DNA of 61,422 nucleotides. It comes from CAZXNF01 sp050741255 (GTDB taxonomy: Bacteria; Pseudomonadota; Gammaproteobacteria; Burkholderiales; SG8-41). Every line of letters begins with the position of its first letter. Position 1 is the stretch's first letter. A program made the position numbers and the translations under genes. Below, one piece after another: positions 33,935-41,882 of the stretch. The DNA lies in assembly GCA_050741255.1 (NCBI GenBank), contig JBOIEQ010000005.1, positions 1 to 61,422 on the forward strand, read 5' to 3'. The notes beneath the pieces were generated by a model. The model searched no databases, was not told the DNA's origin, and saw only the letters and a list, made by a program, of their open reading frames with translations.

Positions 33935-35040
33935 TGCTTGCTTTCCGGGAACCGGACCTTCTGGCCGGGCCGCAACGCCTGAGCGCCGGCGGTCACGACG
34001 ATGTCACCGGGATTCAGGCCGGAAGCCACGGCCACCGTGCTGGCGGTGGATTCCCCGACGCTGATCGCGCGGCTGGAAACGGTCATCGCCTTGGGATCGA
34101 CCACCCAGACGGCGGTTTGCCGGTCGGAACGGACCAGCGCCGACGCCGGGATCGAAACACCCGAGGCGGTTTCGAGCTTCACGCGGCCGGTCACGGTGCT
34201 GCCGAGCCGCATCGCGGCGGGCGGCTTCGTAAGACCGACCCTGACCCTGAACGTGCCGGTCACCGGATCGGCGCGGGGCGACACCTCGCGCACCCGGCCC
34301 ATGGCGCTGGCGGCCGCGTTCATGCTGAGCGTCACCGTGACGTCGGCGTTGGCCGGCACGCTGTCCTTGATCTGGGCCGGCACGTCGAACACCGCATCGC
34401 GGCCGCTTTCCGTGGCGAGCTGGACGATCATGCGGCCGCCCTGCACCACTTCGCCGGGCTCCGCCCCCACCGCCGTCACCACGCCTCCCACGTCGGCGGA
34501 CAATCGCGTGTAACCGAGACGGTTCTGCGCGATGTTCAGCTGGGCCTGGGCGGAATCGACCTGGGCCCGCGCGGTACGTTCGACCTGCGTGATCTGGTCG
34601 AAGGCGGCCTGCGAGATGAAGTTCTGCGCCAGCAAGCGCTTGTTGCGTTCGAGATTGTTGCGGGCTTCAGTCAACTGCCCTTGCGCGGCCGACAGCTGCG
34701 CGCGCGCCGACGTGACGCTGTTCTGCTCGTTCTCGGGATTGAGCGTGGCGACCAGCTGGCCCGCGCGCACCGTATCGCCCACGTTGACCGACCGGGTCAC
34801 CATGCGTCCATCGACCCGGAAGGACAGGTTGACGTCGGTCTGCGACTGGACGGTGCCGGTGAGCGAGGCGGTCTCGCCGCCCACCCGCGTCTCGATGGTC
34901 ACGACGCGGACCGGGCGCACTTCCGGCGCGGGCGGTTCCGCTGCGGGGCCGCAGGCCGCCAGCAAGGCGAGCGTTGCGAGCAGCACACCGGTGGTGCCGG
35001 GCGATTCGATGAGACGCGCGGCGACGGGCTTCGGGGACAC
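33931..35040 (-). CDS. RND periplasmic adaptor lipoprotein (membrane fusion protein)
   Basis: This 369-residue protein has a lipoprotein signal (LLAAC, Cys30) and the barrel-sandwich/hairpin layout of RND adaptors. A lipoyl half-motif (VNLSFRVDGRMVTRSVNVGDTVRAGQLVATLNP, read in parts) is followed by a long coiled-coil hairpin (about 105-180) and then the second half (LSADVGGVVTAVGAEPGEVVQGG) and beta-barrel. GTG 35040 was chosen because AGGGAG sits 6 nt upstream and the lipobox then falls at residue 30; the frame could extend upstream but without a signal. A -35/-10 pair (35074-35102) is upstream. It leads the nine-gene operon. Confidence 0.9.
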   Translation of the reverse strand: MSPKPVAARLIESPGTTGVLLATLALLAACGPAAEPPAPEVRPVRVVTIETRVGGETASLTGTVQSQTDVNLSFRVDGRMVTRSVNVGDTVRAGQLVATLNPENEQNSVTSARAQLSAAQGQLTEARNNLERNKRLLAQNFISQAAFDQITQVERTARAQVDSAQAQLNIAQNRLGYTRLSADVGGVVTAVGAEPGEVVQGGRMIVQLATESGRDAVFDVPAQIKDSVPANADVTVTLSMNAAASAMGRVREVSPRADPVTGTFRVRVGLTKPPAAMRLGSTVTGRVKLETASGVSIPASALVRSDRQTAVWVVDPKAMTVSSRAISVGESTASTVAVASGLNPGDIVVTAGAQALRPGQKVRFPESKQ

Positions 35041-35073
35041 GATCAACTCCCTGTTGATTGTTTTCTTGGGGGT

Positions 35074-35102
35074 ATTGTCTCCGCTGCGATGCCGCAACGC
35101 AA
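35074..35102 (-). promoter_or_regulatory. Candidate promoter of the RND-Mrp operon
   Basis: On the minus strand TTGCGT (35097-35102) and GACAAT (35074-35079) are 17 nt apart, a near-consensus sigma70 arrangement. The start of transcription would fall near 35067, giving a leader of about 27 nt before GTG 35040. Confidence 0.55.
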
Positions 35103-35165
35103 CGGGCAATGGACTGAAACAAACACACCCGCGCACCCGCAACCGTTCTCCGTTACGTCACAAGC

Positions 35166-35196
35166 ATATTTCTATCGCAGCGCACACAAGAAATAT
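35166..35196. promoter_or_regulatory. AT-rich inverted repeat between divergent operons
   Basis: ATATTTCT (35166-35173) and AGAAATAT (35189-35196) are perfect 8-nt arms separated by 15 nt, so their centres are 23 bp apart, near two helical turns. It is an AT-rich island in a GC-rich region, lying between the RND-Mrp promoter and the glutaminase promoter. It looks like an operator for a dimeric or tetrameric regulator. Confidence 0.45.
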
Positions 35197-35222
35197 CCGC
35201 GCGCATCGTACGCCGCTCGCAG

Positions 35223-35228
35223 TACAAT
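35223..35228 (+). promoter_or_regulatory. Candidate -10 box for the glutaminase operon
   Basis: TACAAT lies 81 nt before ATG 35309 in the divergent intergenic region. An upstream -35 is not clear. A second AT-rich segment (GATAAAAT, 35241-35248) lies closer to the gene. The region also includes CCAGGAG at about 35292, the nearest ribosome-site-like sequence to the start. Confidence 0.4.
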
Positions 35229-35308
35229 CGCGCCAACAACGATAAAATCGCCTTAAATTGCCTCCCTGCCTGTCGCCAACGGGCAGAGGCGCCAGGAGTG
35301 GATCCGTC

Positions 35309-36304
35309 ATGTATACGCCGCTGCCCGAAGACGACCAGCCGTACCTGGTCTCGACCGGCCACCTCCCCCAACTGCAGCAGGTGGAAGCGCTGGTCCGCGC
35401 CGCCTACGAGCGCTACAAGGGACTCGGTGAAGGCAAGGTCGCCGACTACATACCCGCGCTGGCGAAAGTGCCGGCCAAACTCTTTGGCATCAGCGTGGTC
35501 GGGGTTCACGGCGGCCACTTCTCGATCGGCGACGCGGAGCACGAGTTCTCGATCCAGAGCGTCTCCAAGCCCTTCGTGTTCGCGCTGGTCTGCGAAGCCA
35601 TCGGTGCCGAGGAGGCGCGGCGGAAAATCGGCGTGAACGCCACCGGCCTGCCGTTCAATTCCGTCATGGCGGTCGAGCTGAACGCGGAACGCACCATGAA
35701 TCCGATGGTGAACGCCGGCGCCATCGCCACCACGAGCCTCGTGCCGGGCGATACGGCCGATGCGAAGTGGAAGTTCATCCAGGACGGGCTGTCGAAATTC
35801 GCCGGCCGCGCGCTCGCGCTCGACACCGAGATCTACGAATCGGAAGCCGCCACCAACCTGCGCAACCGCGGCATCGCCAAACTGCTTGAAGGCTACGAGC
35901 GCATGTACTTCGATGCGCTCGCCGCCACCGATGTCTACACGAAGCAGTGTTCGCTCAAGGTGAGCGCGAAGGATCTCGCCGTCATGGGCGCGACGCTGGC
36001 CGACGGCGGCGTCAATCCGCTGACGAAGAAACGCGTCGTTTCCGCCGAAGTGGCAAAACGACTGCTCGCGGCGATGGCGACCGCGGGCCTGTACGAGCGC
36101 TCCGGCGACTGGCTGTTCGAGATCGGCCTGCCCGGCAAAAGCGGCGTCGGCGGCGGCATCGTGACCATCGCGCCCGGCAAGGGCGGCCTCGGCGTGTTTT
36201 CACCGCCACTCGACGAGGCCGGCAACAGCGTGCGCGCGCAGCGCGTGACCAAGTATCTGTCCGAGCACATGGGCCTCAACCTGTTCGCCTCGCAACCCGC
36301 GTAA
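35309..36304 (+). CDS. glsA: Glutaminase A
   Basis: This 331-residue enzyme belongs to the beta-lactamase-like serine glutaminases. The catalytic Ser-x-x-Lys motif is S84-V-S-K87 (SIQSVSKPF), and further conserved stretches are ERTMNPMVNAGAIATTSL, YESEAATNLRNRGIAKLLE (read in parts) and GLPGKSGVGGGI. It converts L-glutamine to glutamate and ammonia. Upstream, CCAGGAG is about 10 nt before ATG 35309; the next upstream in-frame start is a TTG at 35258 without support. It leads a plus-strand set with an MFS transporter and an asparaginase, together an amide-to-ammonia module. Confidence 0.93.
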   Translation: MYTPLPEDDQPYLVSTGHLPQLQQVEALVRAAYERYKGLGEGKVADYIPALAKVPAKLFGISVVGVHGGHFSIGDAEHEFSIQSVSKPFVFALVCEAIGAEEARRKIGVNATGLPFNSVMAVELNAERTMNPMVNAGAIATTSLVPGDTADAKWKFIQDGLSKFAGRALALDTEIYESEAATNLRNRGIAKLLEGYERMYFDALAATDVYTKQCSLKVSAKDLAVMGATLADGGVNPLTKKRVVSAEVAKRLLAAMATAGLYERSGDWLFEIGLPGKSGVGGGIVTIAPGKGGLGVFSPPLDEAGNSVRAQRVTKYLSEHMGLNLFASQPA

Positions 36305-36355
36305 ACCCCATCCCCCACTTCACTCAACGATAATAAAACCGCCGGGAGATCCACC

Positions 36356-38011
36356 ATGAACACCGCCACCATGCCGTCCGCAGGCGAAACGAAGGAGTCC
36401 TGGGCGCCGATGATCTGTATCGCGCTCGGCCAGGCCTTGATGTCGTTCAACGTGGCCTCGCTGCCGGTGGCGTTGAGCGGCATGGTGAACAGCTTCAACG
36501 TGCCGCCGACGACGGTGGCCACGGGCATCGTGATGTATTCGCTGGCGGTCGCCGCCTTCGTGATGCTCGGCGCCAAGCTGAACCAGCGCTTCGGCGCCCT
36601 GATCGTCTTCCGCTTCGTGGTGGCGCTGTTCGGCGGCGCACAGGTGCTGATGACCTTCAGTCCCACCGCCAACCTGATGCTGACCGCGCAGTTGCTGTCC
36701 GGCATGGCCGGCGCCGCTCTGGTGCCCGCTCTGGTGGCACTGATCGCCAACGAGTACCACGGCAAGCAGCAGGCCACCGCGCTCGGCGCGCTCGGCTCGG
36801 CCCGCGCCGGCGCGGGCGTGCTGGCGTTCCTGATCGGCGGCATTCTCGGCACGCAGATCGGCTGGCGGCCGGCGTTCGGCATCCTGATCGCCGTGTCGGC
36901 CATCGTGCTGATGTTGAGCTTCAAGCTCAAGCCCACTCCCAGCCGTCCGGAAATCAGGATCGACCTGGTCGGCGTAATCCTCGCGGCAGCCGGCATCGCC
37001 TTGTTCGTGTTCGGCTTCAACAACCTCAACCGCTGGGGACTGGGCCTGGCCAACCCGGCCGCGCCGTTCGACGTCCTGGGCGCCTCGCCGGCGCCGTTCA
37101 TGATCGTGATCGGTGCGGTGCTGCTGCAGGCCTTCGTGTTCTGGACACGCCGCCGCGCGGCGGCCGGCAAAACGCCGCTGGTGGCCCTCGAGGTGCTGCA
37201 GTCGCCAACCGAGCGCGCCGCCGTGTATGCCATGTTCGTGGTGGTGGCCTTGGAGGGCGCGCTCAACTTCTCGGTGCCGCTGTACATCCAGATCATCCAG
37301 GGCCGCAGTCCAATCGAAACGGCGATTGCGATGTTGCCGTTCAACCTGACGGTGTTCTTCTCGGCCCTGCTGATCGTCAAGTTCTACGACAAGTTCACGC
37401 CGCGCCAGATCGGCGTGTTCGGCTTCACGCTGTGCACGGTGGCGCTGGTCTGGCTGGCCTGGGTCGTGCGCAACGACTGGAGCGCGGCCGTCGTCATGAT
37501 CGGCCTGATCATCTTCGGCATCGGCCAGGGCTCGCTGGTCACGCTCCTGTTCAACGTGCTGGTCAGCGGCTCGCCCAAGGAACTGGCCGGTGACGTGGGT
37601 TCGATACGCGGCACCACCAACAACCTCGCGGCAGCGATCGGCACGGCGCTCTCGGGCGCGGTGCTGGTCGGCATGCTCTCCGGCTTCATCCTGAGTTCGC
37701 TCGCGCAGCATCCGGAAATGAAGGCGGAACTCCAGTCGCAACTCGATCTGGACAACAACATCACCTTCGTCAGCAACGAACGGCTGAAGGGCGCGCTTGA
37801 ACGCACCAACCTCCCGCCGGAGCAGGTCAAGGAGGCGGTGCGCATCAACGAGGAGTCGCGGCTGCGCGCGCTGAAGATCGGCCTGCTGCTGGCGGCCGCG
37901 CTGGCGCTGCTGGCGATCTTCCCGGCCACCCGCCTGCCGGGCTACAAACCGGGCGAGATTCCCTCGAACCCGCCGCTGCCCAAGCCGCAGGCGAAGCGGG
38001 AAGACGAGTAG
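36356..38011 (+). CDS. MFS transporter, DHA2 (14-TM) type
   Basis: This 551-residue protein has about 14 helices. The loop 2/3 motif is GAKLNQRFGALIVFR, and the antiporter motif C region reads GSARAGAGVLAFLIGGILG. The DHA2 family exports drugs or small solutes with protons. A 90-residue insert between the last two helices (about 445-510) contains a predicted periplasmic helix. ATG 36356 follows CCGGGAGA. It sits between glutaminase (51 nt) and asparaginase (11 nt) and may export a product or import a substrate of these enzymes; that is inference. Confidence 0.9.
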   Translation: MNTATMPSAGETKESWAPMICIALGQALMSFNVASLPVALSGMVNSFNVPPTTVATGIVMYSLAVAAFVMLGAKLNQRFGALIVFRFVVALFGGAQVLMTFSPTANLMLTAQLLSGMAGAALVPALVALIANEYHGKQQATALGALGSARAGAGVLAFLIGGILGTQIGWRPAFGILIAVSAIVLMLSFKLKPTPSRPEIRIDLVGVILAAAGIALFVFGFNNLNRWGLGLANPAAPFDVLGASPAPFMIVIGAVLLQAFVFWTRRRAAAGKTPLVALEVLQSPTERAAVYAMFVVVALEGALNFSVPLYIQIIQGRSPIETAIAMLPFNLTVFFSALLIVKFYDKFTPRQIGVFGFTLCTVALVWLAWVVRNDWSAAVVMIGLIIFGIGQGSLVTLLFNVLVSGSPKELAGDVGSIRGTTNNLAAAIGTALSGAVLVGMLSGFILSSLAQHPEMKAELQSQLDLDNNITFVSNERLKGALERTNLPPEQVKEAVRINEESRLRALKIGLLLAAALALLAIFPATRLPGYKPGEIPSNPPLPKPQAKREDE

Positions 38012-38022
38012 GGGCATCCGCG

Positions 38023-39000
38023 ATGGCCAAGCCCCGCCTGCTCTTTCTCTCGCTGGGCGGCACCATCACCATGGTGCCGAGCGCGGCGGGCGGCATTACG
38101 CCCAAGCTTGGCGCAGCCGAGCTTGTCGCGTCCGTACCGGCGCTCGGCGAAGTCGCCGAGATCGACGCGCAGTCGCCGTTTCGCCTGCCCAGCCCTTCGC
38201 TCACGACCGGGAACCTGGTCGACGTGGCGGCCGCCATCAACAAGGGCTTCGCCGCCGGCTTCGATGGCGCGGTGGTGATCCAGGGCACCGACACCATCGA
38301 GGAGTCCGCTTTCCTGCTCGACCTGCTGGTGGATTCCGACAAACCCGTCGTGATCACCGGCGCGATGCGCGGCGCCGATGCACCGGGTGCTGACGGCCCC
38401 GCCAACCTGTTGTCGGCGGCCATCGTGGCGGCGGCGCCCGAATCACGGGGCTTGGGCACGCTCGCGGTGCTCAACTACGACATCCACGCCGCGCGTTTCG
38501 TGCAGAAGTCGCACACCGCGCTGCCCTCCGCCTTCCTCTCGCCGCTGGTGGGCACCATCGGTACGGTGATCGAGCGCCGGGCGCAGTTCTACGTCCGCGT
38601 GGCGCGCAATCCCGTGTTGCCTGCCACGGCGGGGGCGCCTGCGCCGATCGCGCTGGTCAAGGTGCCCATGGGCGACGACGGCCGCCTGTTGAACGCCCTG
38701 CCCGGCCTGGGCTACGCGGGTGTGGTGATCGAAGGCATGGGGGCCGGCCACGTGCATGCCGACGTGGCGCCCATCGTGGGTGAAGTGGCCAAGAAGATAC
38801 CGGTGGTGCTCGCCAGCCGTGCAATGACCGGGCCCGTGTTCACCAACACCTACGGCTACCCCGGCGCGGAGATCGACCTCATCAAGCGCGGCGTCGTGAC
38901 GGCGGGCTATCTGTCGGGTCTGAAAGCACGCCTGCTGCTGGGCCTCGTGCGCCGCGGCAAGGGCGGCGACGTCGCGGCCGCCTTCGCGCCCTACCAGTAA
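38023..39000 (+). CDS. Asparaginase (type II-like, cytoplasmic)
   Basis: This 325-residue enzyme shows the asparaginase motifs: the first catalytic Thr is in LSLGGTITM (about residue 14), and the second in VVIQGTDTIEE (near residue 90). The family also includes glutaminase-asparaginases. No signal peptide is present. It should convert L-asparagine to aspartate and ammonia. ATG 38023 is 11 nt after the MFS gene. Its TAA ends one base before the stop of the convergent ThrE-like gene. Confidence 0.9.
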   Translation: MAKPRLLFLSLGGTITMVPSAAGGITPKLGAAELVASVPALGEVAEIDAQSPFRLPSPSLTTGNLVDVAAAINKGFAAGFDGAVVIQGTDTIEESAFLLDLLVDSDKPVVITGAMRGADAPGADGPANLLSAAIVAAAPESRGLGTLAVLNYDIHAARFVQKSHTALPSAFLSPLVGTIGTVIERRAQFYVRVARNPVLPATAGAPAPIALVKVPMGDDGRLLNALPGLGYAGVVIEGMGAGHVHADVAPIVGEVAKKIPVVLASRAMTGPVFTNTYGYPGAEIDLIKRGVVTAGYLSGLKARLLLGLVRRGKGGDVAAAFAPYQ

Positions 39001-39001
39001 T

Positions 39002-40300
39002 TCATTTCGGCGGTTTCTGGCGGCGCAGGTAGGAGCTGACGAGCCCGATCTGGAGCTGCCACCAGCCGAACTTCTCGGTCGCCCAGCGGTAGAGCGTCGC
39101 GCCGACCAGCGTGCCGAGCGCGATGGACATCACGGCGAACACCACGGTCACCAGGCCCTCAAGGCCCTTCGTGCGGTCGCTCAGCATGCGGGTCACGCTG
39201 AGCAACCCCAGCGAGCCGGGCACCAGCATCCAGAAGCTCGGCAGGAAGGTGACCGCGACCGGCGGCCCCTTGAACCGCAACTGGATCAGATAGGCGAGCG
39301 GCATCGCGACCAGCGTGCCGAAGAAGCCGCTGATCTCGCTGCCGAAGAGAATGCTGGCGAGGCGCTGCGCGCCGAACGCCGCCAACACCACGAACAGCAT
39401 CCAGCCGAAGGAGTTGCGGGGCGCCGAGAAGTGCAGCGCGACGCCCAGGGTAAACACGACCGTGCCTACCCATGGCGCCCAGCGCACCTCGACGACCTTC
39501 GCGTCCCACTCCAGGAGGCTCTCCGGCCCCACGCCCACCAGCAATGCGCCGGCGGCCAGCCCGAACGCCAGCAGCAGGAGCTGCACCAGGCCAGCAATGA
39601 GGCGACTGGCCCCGCTCACCATGTCGCCGTAGGCGAGTTCGACCATGCCGAAGGCGAGCATGGCCCCGGGCAGGAAAGTCACCAGCGGCGGCACCAGCAG
39701 GTACAGCGGGTTCACCTCCAGGCCGTAGCGGACGGCCAGAAAGACGAGCGCGGACACCATTGCCGCGGCCAGCACCGGGGTCGGCACGGACAGCACTGCC
39801 CGTTCGCGGTTGAACAGCTTCAGCACCCCGACGGCGGCGCCCAGCACCGCCGCCGCGGCAAGGTTGAGCAGCGAGGGCATCAGCACCAGCGCCAGGCCGA
39901 CGGTGAGCGTGGCGTGACCGAGGACACTGCCGACCGCGCCGTAACGGGCTGGCCGGCGCAGGATCGCGGACAGCCGCTCGATCCCCGCTGACGGCGGCAC
40001 CGCCGCGTTCTGCGCTTCCGCGCCCAGCGCGAACACGTCGGCCATCTGGTCCAGGCGCAGGAGGTGCGTGGCCCCCTCGGAAAGCGTGACGCGCTCGCCG
40101 GTGCCGTCATGCAGCGTGATGAAGATCGCCGTCGGAAACGCGACCACGCGCGACTTGCGCATGCCGTAGGCCGCGGCGATGCGACGCAGCGTCAGTTCGA
40201 CCTGCGCCGTCTGGTCGCCGCAGGCGAGGTAGGCCTGCCCGAGCCGGAACATGAACTCGAGCAGGACATCGGTGTCGATCTCTGGCGCTTCGGTTTGCAT
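39002..40300 (-). CDS. ThrE-family threonine/serine exporter-like protein
   Basis: This 432-residue protein has a soluble N-terminus (about 1-110; a DUF1212 domain with VVAFPTAIFITLHDG) followed by about 10 helices and the C-terminal DUF3815-like half (MLVPGSLGLLSVTRML). Proteins of this type export threonine and serine. ATG 40300 was chosen because it begins the conserved domain; the upstream frame extends further into a non-homologous region. It is 22 nt after the AbgT gene and ends one base from the asparaginase stop. Confidence 0.83.
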   Translation of the reverse strand: MQTEAPEIDTDVLLEFMFRLGQAYLACGDQTAQVELTLRRIAAAYGMRKSRVVAFPTAIFITLHDGTGERVTLSEGATHLLRLDQMADVFALGAEAQNAAVPPSAGIERLSAILRRPARYGAVGSVLGHATLTVGLALVLMPSLLNLAAAAVLGAAVGVLKLFNRERAVLSVPTPVLAAAMVSALVFLAVRYGLEVNPLYLLVPPLVTFLPGAMLAFGMVELAYGDMVSGASRLIAGLVQLLLLAFGLAAGALLVGVGPESLLEWDAKVVEVRWAPWVGTVVFTLGVALHFSAPRNSFGWMLFVVLAAFGAQRLASILFGSEISGFFGTLVAMPLAYLIQLRFKGPPVAVTFLPSFWMLVPGSLGLLSVTRMLSDRTKGLEGLVTVVFAVMSIALGTLVGATLYRWATEKFGWWQLQIGLVSSYLRRQKPPK

Positions 40301-40322
40301 GGTCTGTATGTGACGTGAACGG

Positions 40323-41882
40323 TCAGCCGGGCCCCGCCGGCGACAAGCCGGGTCCAAAAGGCAGGCCGAGCGCGTACCAGGCCAGCAGCAGCAGCGTCCA
40401 CGCCGCCAGCAGGAACACCGCGTAGGGCAGCATGAGCGCGATGACCGTGCCCACCCCGGCATCCTTCTGGTAGCGCTGCACGAAGGTCACGATCAGCGCG
40501 AAGTACGGCATCAGCGGGTTGATCACGTTCGACGGTGAGTCGCCCACCCGGTAGGCGGCCAGCACGACGTCGGGGCCCACGCCAAGCTGCATGAACAGCG
40601 GCACGAAGACCGGCGCGAAGATCGCCCACTTCGGGATGATCTGGGGCATCAGGATGCCGACCACGAACACCACCAGCACGAAACCCGCGAGCAGCGTCAC
40701 CGAGCCCAGCTTCGCGTGCTGGAGGAAGTCGCCCATCTTGACCGCCGCCACCGTCGCCATGTTGGTGTAGTTGAAGTAGGCGACGAACTGGCTGATGATC
40801 AGCAGCAGGAAGATCAGCCCACCCAAACTAGCGATCGTCTTCACGACGGCGTTGATGGCGTCGCTGGCACTCTTGAGCGTGCCCGCGCCGAATCCATAGC
40901 CCAGGCCCGCGCCGAGGAACAGGCCGGTGACCACCACGATCAGGCTGTTCATGAACGGCGTGTTGCCGACGATGGCGCCGGTCTCCGGGTGGCGCAGCGG
41001 CGCGCCGGCCGGCAGCGTCAGCAGGGCGAAACCCGCGGCCACAGCCAGCAGGCCCCACAGCGACCACTGCAGCCCCCGCCGCTCGGCGGCCGATAGGTCA
41101 CCGCCCTCATCGGCGGATCGCTCGCCCTGCCAGGGACCGAGGCGCGGCTCCACGATGCGGTTGCTGACGAAGACGATGACGACGGTCAGCACCGCCACCG
41201 ACGCGACCGCAAAGTAGAAATTCGCCGTCAGGTCGAGGGACAGCGCGGGATTCAGCAGGTGGATCGCGTCGTTCGCGATTTCCGTCAGCACGCCGTCGAT
41301 GGGCTTGATCAGCACGTTCACCCCGAAGGCGCCGCCCACCGCGGCGAAGGCCGCGGCCAGCCCCGCCAGCGGGTGCCGGCCCACGCTCCGGTAGGCCACG
41401 GCCGCGAGCGGAATCAGCACGAGATAGCCTGCATCCGCGGCGACACTCGACAGGATGCCCACGAATACCAGGATCCAGGTCAGTGCAGCCGGCGGCGCGA
41501 CGATCACGAGCTTGCGGATCAGCGCCTTGATCAGGCCCGCTTCCTCGGCCAGCCCCACCCCCACCATCGCCACGATGACCACGCCCACCGCGGTGAACCC
41601 CATGAAGTTGGGGATGACGCTGGTCAGCATGAAGCGCCGCCCCTCGACCGTCAGCAGACTGTTGATGGCGGCCGTCACGTCCTCGAGTTCATGGGTCTGC
41701 GCGTTGAAGACCTGGAAGCTCACCGCCGTGCCGAGCAGGTGGAAGACGTGCGACAGCACGATGATGACCGCGATCAGGAGGAGAAAGATCACCGCGGGAT
41801 GCGGCACCTTGTTGCCGACCCGCTCGATGATGTCCAGCATGCGCTGCATGCCGCTGTGCTGCCCCTGACTCTTCTGGCTCAC
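40323..41882 (-). CDS. AbgT-family transporter
   Basis: This 519-residue protein has about 12 helices and the AbgT signatures: NKVPHPAVIFLLLIAVIIVLSH, NFMGFTAVGVVIVAMVGVGLAE, SSVAADAGYLVLIPLAAVAY and APVFVPLFMQLGVGPDVVLAAYRVGDSPSNVINPLMPY (read in parts). Members import p-aminobenzoyl-glutamate, or in other species export sulfonamides. ATG 41882 overlaps the hydrolase stop by 4 nt (ATGA), so the two are coupled. Its substrate is not settled by the sequence. Confidence 0.93.
   Translation of the reverse strand: MSQKSQGQHSGMQRMLDIIERVGNKVPHPAVIFLLLIAVIIVLSHVFHLLGTAVSFQVFNAQTHELEDVTAAINSLLTVEGRRFMLTSVIPNFMGFTAVGVVIVAMVGVGLAEEAGLIKALIRKLVIVAPPAALTWILVFVGILSSVAADAGYLVLIPLAAVAYRSVGRHPLAGLAAAFAAVGGAFGVNVLIKPIDGVLTEIANDAIHLLNPALSLDLTANFYFAVASVAVLTVVIVFVSNRIVEPRLGPWQGERSADEGGDLSAAERRGLQWSLWGLLAVAAGFALLTLPAGAPLRHPETGAIVGNTPFMNSLIVVVTGLFLGAGLGYGFGAGTLKSASDAINAVVKTIASLGGLIFLLLIISQFVAYFNYTNMATVAAVKMGDFLQHAKLGSVTLLAGFVLVVFVVGILMPQIIPKWAIFAPVFVPLFMQLGVGPDVVLAAYRVGDSPSNVINPLMPYFALIVTFVQRYQKDAGVGTVIALMLPYAVFLLAAWTLLLLAWYALGLPFGPGLSPAGPG

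Noticed and set aside
30611..33982. Very long plus-strand open frame (about 1120 codons) opposite the RND permease
   Set aside because: Its Arg/His-rich composition has no family resemblance and mirrors the codon bias of the real minus-strand gene. In GC-rich DNA such antisense frames are expected. The same applies to the long frames opposite the MscS, kinase, AsmA and NAD transhydrogenase genes.
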